A stretch of DNA of 64,000 nt from Mycolicibacterium moriokaense (GCF_010726085.1 NZ_AP022560.1:2356001-2420000), one strand, 5' to 3'; positions 41,323 through 50,704 are shown, numbered from the stretch's first letter. Program-made: numbers and translations. Notes: generated by a model from the sequence alone, not told the origin.

Positions 41323-42315
41323 GTGTTACTGGAGTTCGACGCCGATCAGCGGCTGTGGCAAGAGACCGTGCGGGACGCGGTGACCAAGGCCTGCCCGGCG
41401 TCGCTGGTGCGCGGCGTCGCCGAGAACGGCGTGGACCCGACCCCGCTGTGGAAGACCTATGTCGACGCGGGCTGGACCGAGCTGGCCGACCCGGAGCACG
41501 CGGTCGAACTGGCGATCGTGGCCGAAGAGCTGGGCCGAGCCACCGATCCCACCCCGTTCCTCGCGACCCTGACGCAGTTCGCACCGCTTGCCGGCGACCG
41601 GTTCGACCCGCAGGTCTCCGGCACGGCCGTGCACAGCGGGGTGAACGCCTACCGGGACGCCGACGGTTGGGTGCTGAACGGCACGGCGCAACACGTCCTC
41701 GACGGCGACCGCGCCGAGAGGCTCGCGGTCGTCACCGCCGCCGGGGTGTTCGTCGTCGACGCGGGCGTCGCCATCACCCGGCGCAGCAATGTCTTCGACC
41801 CCGTATTGCACATCGGCGAGGTCACCTTCGCAGGGGTCCACGTCCCCGACACCGACCGCGTCCACGTCGACACCGAACGGGCCCGCCATGTGGCGCTCAC
41901 CGGCATGGCCATCACCACCGTCGGTGCGTGCCAACGCATCCTCGATCTGGTGCTCGAGCACGTGAAGCAGCGTCAGCAGTTCGGCGTGGTGATCGGAACG
42001 TTCCAGGCCGTCCAGCACAAGGCCGTCGACATGCACGTGGCGATCGAACGGGCGCGCGCGCTGTCCTACTTCGCCGCGCTGACGATCGCCGAGGACGATC
42101 CGCGTCGGCGGCTGGCCGCGGCGATGGCCAAGGCGTCGGCGGGGGAGGCGCAGGCGCTGGTCTTCCGGCACGGTATACAGCTGTTCGGCGCCATGGGATT
42201 CACGTGGGAGAACGACCTGCAGTTCGCGCTGAAACGGGCGAAGGCCGGTGAACTGCTGCTGGGTGGTGCCGCTGAGCATCGCGCCGTGATCGCTGCGGAA
42301 TACAGGGGTTTCTAA
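41323..42315 (+). CDS. Small FadE-type acyl-CoA dehydrogenase (partner subunit)
   Basis: A 330-residue acyl-CoA dehydrogenase homologue, shorter than usual. It has the C-terminal domain (GACQRILDLVLEHVKQRQQFG, FQAVQHKAVDM, LFGAMGFTWE) but a short N-terminal and FAD region and no GTSE-like C-terminal motif. AGGAGG (41311-41316) six bases before GTG 41323 fixes the start. The full-length FadE gene follows immediately. Such small/large pairs form alpha2-beta2 FadE heterotetramers in steroid degradation, and the same is likely here. The perfect operator at 41261 precedes it. Confidence 0.88.
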   Translation: MLLEFDADQRLWQETVRDAVTKACPASLVRGVAENGVDPTPLWKTYVDAGWTELADPEHAVELAIVAEELGRATDPTPFLATLTQFAPLAGDRFDPQVSGTAVHSGVNAYRDADGWVLNGTAQHVLDGDRAERLAVVTAAGVFVVDAGVAITRRSNVFDPVLHIGEVTFAGVHVPDTDRVHVDTERARHVALTGMAITTVGACQRILDLVLEHVKQRQQFGVVIGTFQAVQHKAVDMHVAIERARALSYFAALTIAEDDPRRRLAAAMAKASAGEAQALVFRHGIQLFGAMGFTWENDLQFALKRAKAGELLLGGAAEHRAVIAAEYRGF

Positions 42316-43491
42316 ATGCAACTGACATTCGATTCCGATGTCGAGGAGTTCCGCGCAGAGTTCGCCGCGTTCCTCGATGAGCATCTGCCGCCGGAGACGG
42401 CGACTCAGGAGCGGCCGCGTTCGGTGTCGCACATGCCACAGTGGGCGCGCGACTGGCAGCGCCTGCTGTTCGATAACGGCTGGCTGTTGCCCGCGCAGCC
42501 ACCGGAATTCGGTGGTCGTAATGCGAACGTACTGCAGCAGTTCGTGCACCTCGACGAGTTGTGCCGACGGCGGATCTATCACAGTTTCAACCCGCAGGGT
42601 GTGAACATCGTTGCGGCGTCGCTACTTTCGTTCGGTTCCGAGGAGCAGAAGCATCGGTGGGCGGTGCCCGTGCTGCGCGCCGAGCTCACCGCGTCGTTGG
42701 GGATGAGCGAGCCGAGTGCGGGCTCCGATCTGGCGTCGCTGCGTACCAGGGCTGAGTTTGATGGCGACCATTTCGTGGTCAACGGCCAGAAGGTGTGGAC
42801 CTCGGGCGCACATGACGCCGACTTCCTGTTGACGTTTGTGCGCACGGACCCCGATGCGCCCAAACACAAGGGCATCAGCGTACTGATCATCCCCACCGAC
42901 ACTCCCGGTGTGGTGTGCCGACCCTTCGCCGACATGACCGGTGAGGAGAACAAGGACTTCAACGAGGTGTTCTTCACAGACGCCCGGGTGCCCGCCGAGA
43001 ATCTCGTCGGACCGCTGAACGGCGGCTGGGGCGTGGCCAACGGATCCCTCGGTCACGAGCGCACCATGATGTGGCTGGGCTTCGCCGACCGCATCGACAA
43101 CATGATCGCCGACTTTCAGCCGCGCACGGAGTTGGAGCGCGACCAGTATGCGACGACGATCATGGATTACCAGGCGTTGCGGGCCATGGGCTCGGCGGCA
43201 CTGGCGCGCGCGGCGCGCGGCGAGATGGACACCGCATCGGTATCGGTGCTCAAGCTGTTCGGCTCCGAGGCGGAGCGGCAGGCCTTCGAGAACGCCCTGA
43301 CCGCTGCCGGTGCCGACGGGCTGACGCACCCGTCGACGACCGGCCCGTACGAGCACATGAACCTCGACCACTACTTCGTTAGTTGGTTCGAACGCTATGC
43401 GCGCAGCTTCGGCGGCACCATCGCGGGCGGGACATCGGAGATCCAGCGCAATATCATCGCGCAACAGGTGCTCGGTCTGCCGCGGCGCTGA
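42316..43491 (+). CDS. FadE-type acyl-CoA dehydrogenase (large partner)
   Basis: A 391-residue acyl-CoA dehydrogenase starting directly after the small FadE stop. LGMSEPSAGSDLAS, VVNGQKVWTSGAHDAD, HERTMM and AGGTSEIQRNIIA; the base position before GTSE is Gly, as in LCAD/IVD-type enzymes. Highly similar along its length to the FadE at 12107. Probably pairs with the small FadE to oxidise a bulky acyl-CoA side chain. Confidence 0.93.
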   Translation: MQLTFDSDVEEFRAEFAAFLDEHLPPETATQERPRSVSHMPQWARDWQRLLFDNGWLLPAQPPEFGGRNANVLQQFVHLDELCRRRIYHSFNPQGVNIVAASLLSFGSEEQKHRWAVPVLRAELTASLGMSEPSAGSDLASLRTRAEFDGDHFVVNGQKVWTSGAHDADFLLTFVRTDPDAPKHKGISVLIIPTDTPGVVCRPFADMTGEENKDFNEVFFTDARVPAENLVGPLNGGWGVANGSLGHERTMMWLGFADRIDNMIADFQPRTELERDQYATTIMDYQALRAMGSAALARAARGEMDTASVSVLKLFGSEAERQAFENALTAAGADGLTHPSTTGPYEHMNLDHYFVSWFERYARSFGGTIAGGTSEIQRNIIAQQVLGLPRR

Positions 43492-43493
43492 CG

Positions 43494-44264
43494 GTGACCG
43501 ACACGCTGATCCTCGACCGGTCGCACGCCGGAGTTGTTGTGCTGCAACTGAACCGGCCCCGACAGCTAAACGCCATCAACGAGGTGATGCGCGACGAGCT
43601 GATCGAGACGCTCGCCGCCATCGGCACGGATGCGTCCGTGCACGCCGTTGTGATCACCGGAGCCGGCCGCGGCTTCTGCTCGGGTATCGACGTGCGCAAT
43701 TTCGCCCCGCGGGCGCTCGAGACGTCCGACCCCGCGATCGACCGGCTGCGGTTCCAGGAGGCGATGGCCGCACTGCCACAGGCGATGTGGAATCTGCCGC
43801 AGCCCGTCATCGCCGCGGTGAACGGACCCTGCGTCGGTGCGGGCTTCGCCCTCTGTCTGTCCTCCGACATCCGGATCTGCTCGACGGCGGCGACGTTCGG
43901 CAACGGGGCGATCCTGCTGGGACTCTCCGGTGCCGAGATGGGCATGAGCTATCACCTGCCCCGCATCGTCGGCACGAGTGTGGCCGCCGACTGGATGATG
44001 ACGGGGCGGACGGTATCGGCGACCGAGGCCGACCGCCGCGGCCTGGTCAGCGAGCTCACCGAGCCGGAGCAGCTGATACCTCGCGCACTCGAACTCGCGC
44101 GGGCGATCGCCGATCTGCCGCCGTTCGGCACCCAGTTGACGAAACGGGCGCTGCAGGTGAACACCGATGCGGCGGGGCTGGGCGCCGCGCTGGAACTGGA
44201 GAACCGCAACCAGGTGCTCAGCCACGCGACGGACGAAGCCGAGGCACGACGGCGGCCTCGCTAG
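43494..44264 (+). CDS. Crotonase-family enzyme lacking both hydratase glutamates
   Basis: A 256-residue enoyl-CoA hydratase/isomerase-fold protein: VVITGAGRGFCSGIDVRNF and AVNGPCVGAGFALCLSSDIRI are the CoA/oxyanion segments. The two catalytic Glu of enoyl-CoA hydratase correspond to Ala119 and Ala139, while Glu148 (GAEMGMSYHLPR) sits where some actinobacterial crotonases have Asp/Glu. A normal hydratase mechanism is therefore unlikely; an isomerase or another crotonase reaction is possible. GTG 43494 begins three bases after the FadE stop. In frame upstream sequence lies in FadE. Confidence 0.85.
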   Translation: MTDTLILDRSHAGVVVLQLNRPRQLNAINEVMRDELIETLAAIGTDASVHAVVITGAGRGFCSGIDVRNFAPRALETSDPAIDRLRFQEAMAALPQAMWNLPQPVIAAVNGPCVGAGFALCLSSDIRICSTAATFGNGAILLGLSGAEMGMSYHLPRIVGTSVAADWMMTGRTVSATEADRRGLVSELTEPEQLIPRALELARAIADLPPFGTQLTKRALQVNTDAAGLGAALELENRNQVLSHATDEAEARRRPR

Positions 44265-44306
44265 TCCGACGTGAGTAGCCGAACGATGAAAGGGCTGTGA
44301 TCCACA

Positions 44307-45602
44307 ATGGCGTGGGACTTCTCGACCGACCCCGAATGGGCAGAACAACTGAAATGGGTCGAGCAGTTCGTCCGCGAGGAATGCGAGCCCATCGACTACG
44401 TGGTCAAGGAGTCCCATGATCTGCGGGATCCGGTGCGGCAGGCGCTGATTCCACCGCTGCAGCAGATCGTCAAGGAACGCGGCCTGTGGGCCACTCACCT
44501 CGGTCCGCACCTCGGTGGTCCCGGGTTCGGTCAGGTCAAGCTCGCCCTGCTCAACGAGATCCTGGGGCGGTCGGAGTGCGCCCCGATCGTCTTCGGCTCG
44601 CAGGCACCCGACTCCGGCAACAGCGAGATCCTGGCGCATTACGGCACCGACGAGCTCAAGGAGCGGTACCTCGAACCGTTGTTGGACAACAGGATCGTGT
44701 CGTGCTTCTCGATGACCGAACCGCAGGGCGGCGCCGATCCGAAGGTGTTCACCACCACGGCCGTGCAGGACGGCGATCACTGGGTCATCAACGGCGAGAA
44801 GTGGTTCTCCTCCTTCGCGTCGATGGCGTCGTTCATCATCGTGATGGCGATAACGGACCCGGATGCGCCGCCGTATGAACGCTATTCGATGTTCGTGGTG
44901 CCGGGCGATACGCCGGGGATCAACGTCATGCGCGATGTCGGGCTGGGCTACCAGCCGATCGGCGGCGGGCGCGAGGGATATGTACGGTACGAGAACGTCC
45001 GGGTACCCGCCGACCACATGCTCGGCCCCCGCGGCGGGGCCTTCGTCGTCGCGCAGACGCGGTTGGGCGGCGGCCGGATCCATCACGCCATGCGCACCGT
45101 GGGCCTCGTGCGGCGCATCTTCGACATGCTGTGCGAGCGGGCCGTGTCGCGGTACACCCAGGGCGACATGCTGTCCAACAAGCAACTGGTCCAGGAGATG
45201 ATCGCCGACTCGTGGATGGAGATCGAGGCATTCCGGCTCCTGACGATGCAGACGGCGTGGAAGATCGATCAACACAACGACTATAAAGCGGTACGGGCGG
45301 ATATCTCGGCGGTCAAGGCGATGATGCAGAAGGTGCTCCACGACGTTTCCGCGCGCGCTCTACAGGTGCACGGCTCGCTCGGCACCACCCACGAGATGCC
45401 GTTCGTGCAGTACCTCGTCGAGTCCTTCGTGCTCGGCCTCGCCGACGGCCCCACGGAGGTCCACAAGGTCACCCTGGCGCGGTTGCTGCTCAAGGACCGC
45501 AAGCCGGCACCCGACATGTTCCCGTCCGAGCACCTGCTGAGGTTGCGCCAAGCGGCCGAGGCGAAGTTCGCCGACAAGCTCGCGGGAATTCCGCGGAGCT
45601 AG
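44307..45602 (+). CDS. ACAD11-like acyl-CoA dehydrogenase (second copy)
   Basis: A 431-residue dehydrogenase, paralogue of the one at 5157 (both start MAWDF-TDPE and share GLWATHLGP, LALLNEILGR, GGGRIHHAMRT and LADGPTEVH). The catalytic Glu position is Asp. Unlike the first copy, no APH kinase gene is adjacent, so it either uses the kinase at 4135 or works as a plain dehydrogenase. The 42 bases before the ATG hold no clear terminator, so it is probably in the FadE operon. Confidence 0.9.
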   Translation: MAWDFSTDPEWAEQLKWVEQFVREECEPIDYVVKESHDLRDPVRQALIPPLQQIVKERGLWATHLGPHLGGPGFGQVKLALLNEILGRSECAPIVFGSQAPDSGNSEILAHYGTDELKERYLEPLLDNRIVSCFSMTEPQGGADPKVFTTTAVQDGDHWVINGEKWFSSFASMASFIIVMAITDPDAPPYERYSMFVVPGDTPGINVMRDVGLGYQPIGGGREGYVRYENVRVPADHMLGPRGGAFVVAQTRLGGGRIHHAMRTVGLVRRIFDMLCERAVSRYTQGDMLSNKQLVQEMIADSWMEIEAFRLLTMQTAWKIDQHNDYKAVRADISAVKAMMQKVLHDVSARALQVHGSLGTTHEMPFVQYLVESFVLGLADGPTEVHKVTLARLLLKDRKPAPDMFPSEHLLRLRQAAEAKFADKLAGIPRS

Positions 45603-45612
45603 GAGGTTCGCA

Positions 45613-46389
45613 ATGACGTGTCAGGGGAAGGTAGCCCTGGTGACCGGCACCAGTCGGGGGCTGGGCAAGGCGATTGCGAAGCGGCTGGCCGCCGAGGGGG
45701 CGACCGTCGCCCTCACCGCCCGCACCGCCGAGCCCGATCGCAAGTACCAGGGCTCACTGGCACAGACGCTTGAGGAGATCGAGCAGGCCGGCGGATCGGC
45801 GATCACTGTGCCCGCCGACCTCTCGAAACCCGAAGAGCGCGAACGACTCTTCACCGAGGTGGTCTTGAAGGTCGGGGCGCCGGACATTCTCGTCAACAAC
45901 GCCGCCGTCACGTTCCTCCGGCCGCTGGACGACTTCCCAGACCGGCGGGTGCGGCTCATGATGGAGATGCACGTGCTGGCGCCGTTGCACCTCACTCAGC
46001 TGGCGATCCCCGCGATGCGCGAGCGGGGCCGAGGGTGGGTGCTGAACGTGACATCGGTCGCCGGCGACCTACCCGAGGGTCCGCCCTTCTCCGAATTCGA
46101 CCGTCAGGCCGGCTTCGGCATCTACGGGACGGTCAAGGCCGCGCTCAATCGGTTGACGAAAAGCCTTGCGGCAGAGCTCTACAACGACGGGATCGCTGTC
46201 AACGCCGCTGCGCCGACCAACCCCGTCGCCACCGAGGGCGCGGGCGCGCTCGATCTGGCCAAGACGGACACCGAGGACATCGCGCTGATCACCGAGACGG
46301 CATTCGCGTTGTGCACGGGGGATCCGAAGACGCTGACGGGTCGCATCGCGCATACGCAGGCGTTCCTTCGCGAGATCGGCCGGCTGTGA
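45613..46389 (+). CDS. SDR-family oxidoreductase
   Basis: A 258-residue SDR: VTGTSRGLGKA, LVNNAAVTF, NVTSVAGDL and YGTVK for the catalytic Tyr/Lys, with an insertion (LPEGPPFSEFDRQAGFG) between the Ser and Tyr. A strong AGGAGG precedes the ATG. It overlaps the following LLM start by four bases (GTGA). Likely beta-hydroxyacyl-CoA or alcohol dehydrogenation in this operon. Confidence 0.9.
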   Translation: MTCQGKVALVTGTSRGLGKAIAKRLAAEGATVALTARTAEPDRKYQGSLAQTLEEIEQAGGSAITVPADLSKPEERERLFTEVVLKVGAPDILVNNAAVTFLRPLDDFPDRRVRLMMEMHVLAPLHLTQLAIPAMRERGRGWVLNVTSVAGDLPEGPPFSEFDRQAGFGIYGTVKAALNRLTKSLAAELYNDGIAVNAAAPTNPVATEGAGALDLAKTDTEDIALITETAFALCTGDPKTLTGRIAHTQAFLREIGRL

Positions 46390-47549
46390 ACCACTCGGCG
46401 CTCAGGGTCGGAAGTGCGCCGGTGAAGGTTCAGCCGGCCGCCTATCTGCGGACCACGCTTCCGCTGGATCTGTCGGTGCTGGAACAGCTGGACAGCGGCC
46501 GCTACCACTCGATCTGGCTGCCGGACCACCTGGTCAGCTTCTGGCCCGACTCGATTTGGACGTCCGAATTCACCGATCTGGCCACGGTTTCCGCGTCGCC
46601 CCACCGCCACCTCGACGCGATGGCGGTCGCCGCGGCGGCGGCGGTTCTCACGCAGAACGTGCCGCTGGTAACCAGCGTGGTAGACACGGTGCGCCGTCAT
46701 CCGGTGATGCTCGCGCAGAGCGCGCTGACCATCGATCATCTCGCCAAGGGCCGCTTCATACTCGGCCTCGGCAGCGGCGAGACCGAGAACACCGTGCCCT
46801 ACGGGTTCGACTTCGCCAAGCCGGTGAGCCGGTTCGAGGAGGCGCTGAAGGTCATCCGGCTGCTCTGGGACAGTGAGGGACCGGTCGATTTCGACGGTCG
46901 GTTCTATCATCTACATCACGCCCGCCTCGACACCGAACCGTATGACGGCACACCGCCGCGGATCTGGATAGGGGCGAGCGGGCCGCGGACACTGGAGATC
47001 GTCGGGCGCTACGCCGACGGGTGGTGGCCGACGGGGGCGTGGAGTCCCGACGACTATGCCCAAAAGCTCGGAACCGTAAGGGCTTCCGCGGAACGCGCCG
47101 GACGCGATCCCATGGCCATCACACCGTGCTACATCCAGGTGTGTCTGATCGGACGCGACGACGCCGCGCTCGCCGAGATCCTGAACGCTCCACTGGTCAA
47201 GGCGTTCCTGCTGCAGGTGTCGGCCGAGTTACTGGCAAGCCTCGGCTACGAACACCCGATGGGCGAGAACTGGCGGGGCTACCAGGACATCGACCCGGCG
47301 ACCCTGACCCGCGAACGCATCGTCGAGTTCCTCGACCGCGTCGACCCCGAATCAATCCTGGCCATCGTCCCGCACGGCACACCCAAGCAGGTCGCACACG
47401 TGATCAAGGACTACGTCGATGCGGGCCTACGCGTGCCGAAGATCCTGGATTATGGCGGGATGGCCGGGCTCTCATACTCCGCCGCGTCGGCCGACAACGT
47501 GCGTGCCGTCGAGGACGAACTGCTGAGCCTGTGCGAGGACATCCGGTGA
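46386..47549 (+). CDS. LLM-class F420-dependent oxidoreductase
   Basis: A 387-residue luciferase-like oxidoreductase: YHSIWLPDHLVSFWPDS, DTVRRHPVMLAQSALTIDHLAKGRFILGLGSGE, PPRIWIGASGPRTLEIVGRYADGWWP are standard. This subgroup resembles F420-dependent methylene-H4MPT reductase-like and phthiodiolone-reductase-like enzymes. GTG 46386 overlaps the SDR stop; its own stop overlaps the sulfotransferase start. A reduction step on a pathway ketone or enone is the likely role. Confidence 0.88.
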   Translation: MNHSALRVGSAPVKVQPAAYLRTTLPLDLSVLEQLDSGRYHSIWLPDHLVSFWPDSIWTSEFTDLATVSASPHRHLDAMAVAAAAAVLTQNVPLVTSVVDTVRRHPVMLAQSALTIDHLAKGRFILGLGSGETENTVPYGFDFAKPVSRFEEALKVIRLLWDSEGPVDFDGRFYHLHHARLDTEPYDGTPPRIWIGASGPRTLEIVGRYADGWWPTGAWSPDDYAQKLGTVRASAERAGRDPMAITPCYIQVCLIGRDDAALAEILNAPLVKAFLLQVSAELLASLGYEHPMGENWRGYQDIDPATLTRERIVEFLDRVDPESILAIVPHGTPKQVAHVIKDYVDAGLRVPKILDYGGMAGLSYSAASADNVRAVEDELLSLCEDIR

Positions 47550-48715
47550 GCGCGACGCTGAACGCTGCCGACATGCTGCAACGGGCGCAGGACGCGACAG
47601 GCCTGACCGACTACGGTGATCCGACACTGCCAGAGCGATTCGCAACGGCGGTCGACCTTCTCAACGGCATGGGCATGGACGTCGACGGCCGCAAGCGGGC
47701 CGAGGACGTCTGTCATTGGCTGCTCACCTCGCGCCTGGAGTTCTTCGAAGACCGCAAGCGATACCCGGTCGCCGACGAGGTGATCGAGCGACCCATGTTC
47801 GTCACGGGCGAACCGCGGTCGGGGACCACGCTGATGCACGCCCTGATGTCGGTCGATCCCGATGCGCGCGCCCTTCGGTTCTGGGAGGTGATGTACCCGT
47901 CGCCGCCGCCGGGTGCCTCCGACGACGACGATCCGCGCCGCGCCCAGTCCGACGCCGACTGGCGCGAGATCAACGCCAAGATGCCGAAATGGCTGCACAG
48001 TCATCCCTACAACGACATGCTCGGCAACGGTCTACCGGAGGACGAGCGCACCTGGGCATTCGACTTTCGCGTCATGACACCGACAGCATGGTGGCGGGTG
48101 CCGATGCCGACGGTGGTCGGCGGACTGCCCACCGACGCCGCCGCGCAGTACCGCATCCACAAGGCGATGCTGCAGCAGTTCCAGTACGGGCGGTCGCCGA
48201 AACAGTGGGTTCTGAAGGGGTTTCACGGCTTTCGTCTGCAGGAGTTCTTCGACTGCTATCCGGACGCGACCCTGCTGTGGCTGCACCGCGACCCCGTCCA
48301 GGTCGCGGCGTCGCGCACCATGATGATGGCCGACATCGCCGAGGGCATCGTCGGCGCCGTCGACCTGCAGGCCGCGGCGAAGATGCATCTCGAACTGACG
48401 CGGGCCTCCATCGCCAACACGATGACCAACCCGTTGACCGACGACCCTCGAATCCTGCACGTGCGCTACACCGATTTCGTCGCCGACCCAGTGGGAACCG
48501 TGGCCCGCTACTACCAGTTCTGCGGGCGAACCCTTCGCGCCGACGCAGAAGCCGAGATGCGGGCCTATCTGAAGAACAATCCCGGTGACCGGCACGGGAA
48601 GTTCCGCTATTCGACCAAGTTGCTCACCGACATCGGCGAGGACCTCGACGCGCTGCACGAGGAATTCCGGCCGTTCCGTGAGCGATTCGGCGTCGCGGTG
48701 GAGAAGAGGGACTGA
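47546..48715 (+). CDS. PAPS-dependent sulfotransferase
   Basis: A 389-residue sulfotransferase: 5'-phosphosulfate loop TGEPRSGTT (87-95), and 3'-phosphate-binding segment LHRDPVQVAASR with Arg248 and Ser256. C-terminal PGDRHGKFRYS is typical of this bacterial family. It would transfer sulfate from PAPS to a hydroxyl group. Sitting in the middle of a catabolic operon is unusual; it may sulfate a sterol-like alcohol or act in signalling or detoxification. GTG start coupled to the LLM gene. Confidence 0.88.
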   Translation: MSATLNAADMLQRAQDATGLTDYGDPTLPERFATAVDLLNGMGMDVDGRKRAEDVCHWLLTSRLEFFEDRKRYPVADEVIERPMFVTGEPRSGTTLMHALMSVDPDARALRFWEVMYPSPPPGASDDDDPRRAQSDADWREINAKMPKWLHSHPYNDMLGNGLPEDERTWAFDFRVMTPTAWWRVPMPTVVGGLPTDAAAQYRIHKAMLQQFQYGRSPKQWVLKGFHGFRLQEFFDCYPDATLLWLHRDPVQVAASRTMMMADIAEGIVGAVDLQAAAKMHLELTRASIANTMTNPLTDDPRILHVRYTDFVADPVGTVARYYQFCGRTLRADAEAEMRAYLKNNPGDRHGKFRYSTKLLTDIGEDLDALHEEFRPFRERFGVAVEKRD

Positions 48716-48720
48716 GCACC

Positions 48721-49485
48721 GTGCGCGGCCGGCTGTCGGTGCACAGCGTGACGTTCCTCGGCACGCCCGTCGCCGAGCAGCACGCGATATGGCGCGCGCT
48801 CGGACTCACGCGGCTCAGCCTCATCGACTCCCAACTCACCGAACCCGGGCTGCGGCAACTCATCGAGCACAACGGCTACACGGTCGACACCGTCTACCAC
48901 CTGTTCGAGTCGGGCGCGGGACTGTCCCGTGTCATCGAGAGCGCTGCCGCCGTCGGCGCCCGCGTCGTGTACATGCTGACCGGCGGCAGGGCCGAATTGA
49001 GCTGGGAGCACGCGGCCGAACGCTTCTGCGAAGCGGTCGCGCCCTGTGTAAATGCGGCGCGGCAGGCCGGCGTGGCGTTGGCGATCGAAAACGCCTCCGC
49101 CCTCTACGCCGACATCCACTTCGCTCACACGCTGCGCGATACCACCGCGCTTGCGGAGATGGCCGGAGTCGGGGTCTGCGTCGACCTGTTTCACTGCTGG
49201 GCCGAGGCCGATCTCGCGGGTCTCCTCGACCGCGCATTGCCGCGCACCGTCCAGATTCAGCTCAGCGACTACGTGCTCGGTGATCGCGCACTGCCGGCCC
49301 GTGCCGTTCCCGGTGACGGGGCGATCCCGATCGAGCCGTTCGTCCGGCAGGCCCTCGAAGGTGGCTACGCCCACGGCTTCGACCTGGAGTTGATCGGCCC
49401 GCGTATCGAAGTCGAGGGTCGAGTCGAGGCGACGCGCCGCGCCTGCGAAGCGGTGTCGGCGATGCTGGAAAGACTTGGCGCATAG
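48721..49485 (+). CDS. Xylose-isomerase-like TIM-barrel protein
   Basis: A 254-residue sugar-phosphate isomerase/epimerase-fold protein: VALAIENASALYADIHFAHTLRD (metal Glu), VCVDLFHCW (Asp/His), QLSDYVLGDRALPARAVPGDG and FDLELIGP (Glu). All four metal-ligand positions look intact. GTG start five bases after the sulfotransferase stop. The family includes isomerases, epimerases, dehydratases and lyases; the substrate here is unlikely to be a free sugar. Confidence 0.85.
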   Translation: MRGRLSVHSVTFLGTPVAEQHAIWRALGLTRLSLIDSQLTEPGLRQLIEHNGYTVDTVYHLFESGAGLSRVIESAAAVGARVVYMLTGGRAELSWEHAAERFCEAVAPCVNAARQAGVALAIENASALYADIHFAHTLRDTTALAEMAGVGVCVDLFHCWAEADLAGLLDRALPRTVQIQLSDYVLGDRALPARAVPGDGAIPIEPFVRQALEGGYAHGFDLELIGPRIEVEGRVEATRRACEAVSAMLERLGA

Positions 49486-49494
49486 GGGATAACG

Positions 49495-50703
49495 ATGGCT
49501 TTTGGCGACGGCACCGACGATGCGGCGTTGAATGCCGCGTGGGCGCAGTTCTGCGACCGGTTGAAGGCCGCGGGCGAGCGGGTCTTCAAGGACGACAACG
49601 CCACCTCCGGTCTGCAGCGGGCCGACGGCTTCCGGTTCCTCACCCAGAACCTCGGCCAGGCATTCGACCTGGCGCTGGAGACCAAGGACACCCGCTACCC
49701 GGCGCTGCACACTTTCTGCAATCCGACGCGCAAGCTCGGCGGCGACTGCGCGGACTTCGTGTACCAGCAGGCATGGATCGACGGTGAGTCGACGTACCGG
49801 ATCGTCGGTGAGCGGGGGACCGCCCGGTTTCTCAACATCACCGTGCAGGGTCCGCGCGCAGACGGCCCCGGTGTCCTGCACGAACCTTTCGGTGATGTGC
49901 CGGAGGCGAATCTGAGCGGACAGCAGCTCGACACCGCGCCCGACGGCACCTTCGAGATCTACATCGGCGGCCAGGAGCGCGGTCCGAATTGGCTGCCCAC
50001 CACGGCCGGATCGCGAAAGCTGTTCATCCGCCAGGGTTTCGACTCGTGGGATGAAAGGCCCGCGCGCATGCGGATCGAGCGGGTCGGCATGGACGCTCCT
50101 AAACCGCCGCCCACGCCGGCGGTGATGATCGCCGCGATGGATTGGGCGGGCGAGTTCATCACGGGCCTGATGGACGACTGGCCGGAGTTCCCGTTCAGCT
50201 ACGGCGGGGTGGACGCCGAGAACCCCAATCGGTTCCCGCAGCCACCGGCCACCGACTCAGATGCGAAACGCGGTCGCGCAGCGACGAACATGCACTGGGT
50301 GCTGAGCGCCGACGAGACGCTGGTCATCGAGTTCGACGCGCATGACGGACTGTGGATGTTCACGAACATGGGCGTCTTCTTCACCAGCATGGACTACCTG
50401 TACCGACCGGTGAGCTACACGCCCAGCCGCACCGCGGTGGATAGTGACGGCAAGGTCCGGCTGGTGCTCGCCCACGACGATCCCGGCGTCCACAACTGGA
50501 TCGACACACAGGGTTTCGAACGCGGTAACGTCACCTATCGCCACATGCTGGAAGGCGAGCCTGCCGAGTTGCACACCCGGGTGGTCAAGCGTGCCGACCT
50601 GTTCGACACGCTGCCGCCCGACACGACAACCGTCACCGCGGACGAGCGCGTCGCGCAGATGTGGGCTCGGTTCAACGGGATTCGCCAGCGATACGACCTG
50701 TGA
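49495..50703 (+). CDS. DUF1214-domain protein
   Basis: A 402-residue protein whose C-terminal half (ETLVIEFDAHDGLWMFTNMG through RTAVDSDGKVRLVLAHDDPGVHNWIDTQGFERGNVTYR) matches the DUF1214 beta-sandwich. The N-terminal ~130 residues are helical with paired Cys (HTFCNP, GGDCADF). No signal peptide. Members often occur in steroid and lipid gene clusters in actinobacteria, but no function is established. Last gene of the FadE operon, converging with the secreted-protein gene at a one-base gap. Confidence 0.85.
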   Translation: MAFGDGTDDAALNAAWAQFCDRLKAAGERVFKDDNATSGLQRADGFRFLTQNLGQAFDLALETKDTRYPALHTFCNPTRKLGGDCADFVYQQAWIDGESTYRIVGERGTARFLNITVQGPRADGPGVLHEPFGDVPEANLSGQQLDTAPDGTFEIYIGGQERGPNWLPTTAGSRKLFIRQGFDSWDERPARMRIERVGMDAPKPPPTPAVMIAAMDWAGEFITGLMDDWPEFPFSYGGVDAENPNRFPQPPATDSDAKRGRAATNMHWVLSADETLVIEFDAHDGLWMFTNMGVFFTSMDYLYRPVSYTPSRTAVDSDGKVRLVLAHDDPGVHNWIDTQGFERGNVTYRHMLEGEPAELHTRVVKRADLFDTLPPDTTTVTADERVAQMWARFNGIRQRYDL

Positions 50704-50704
50704 G

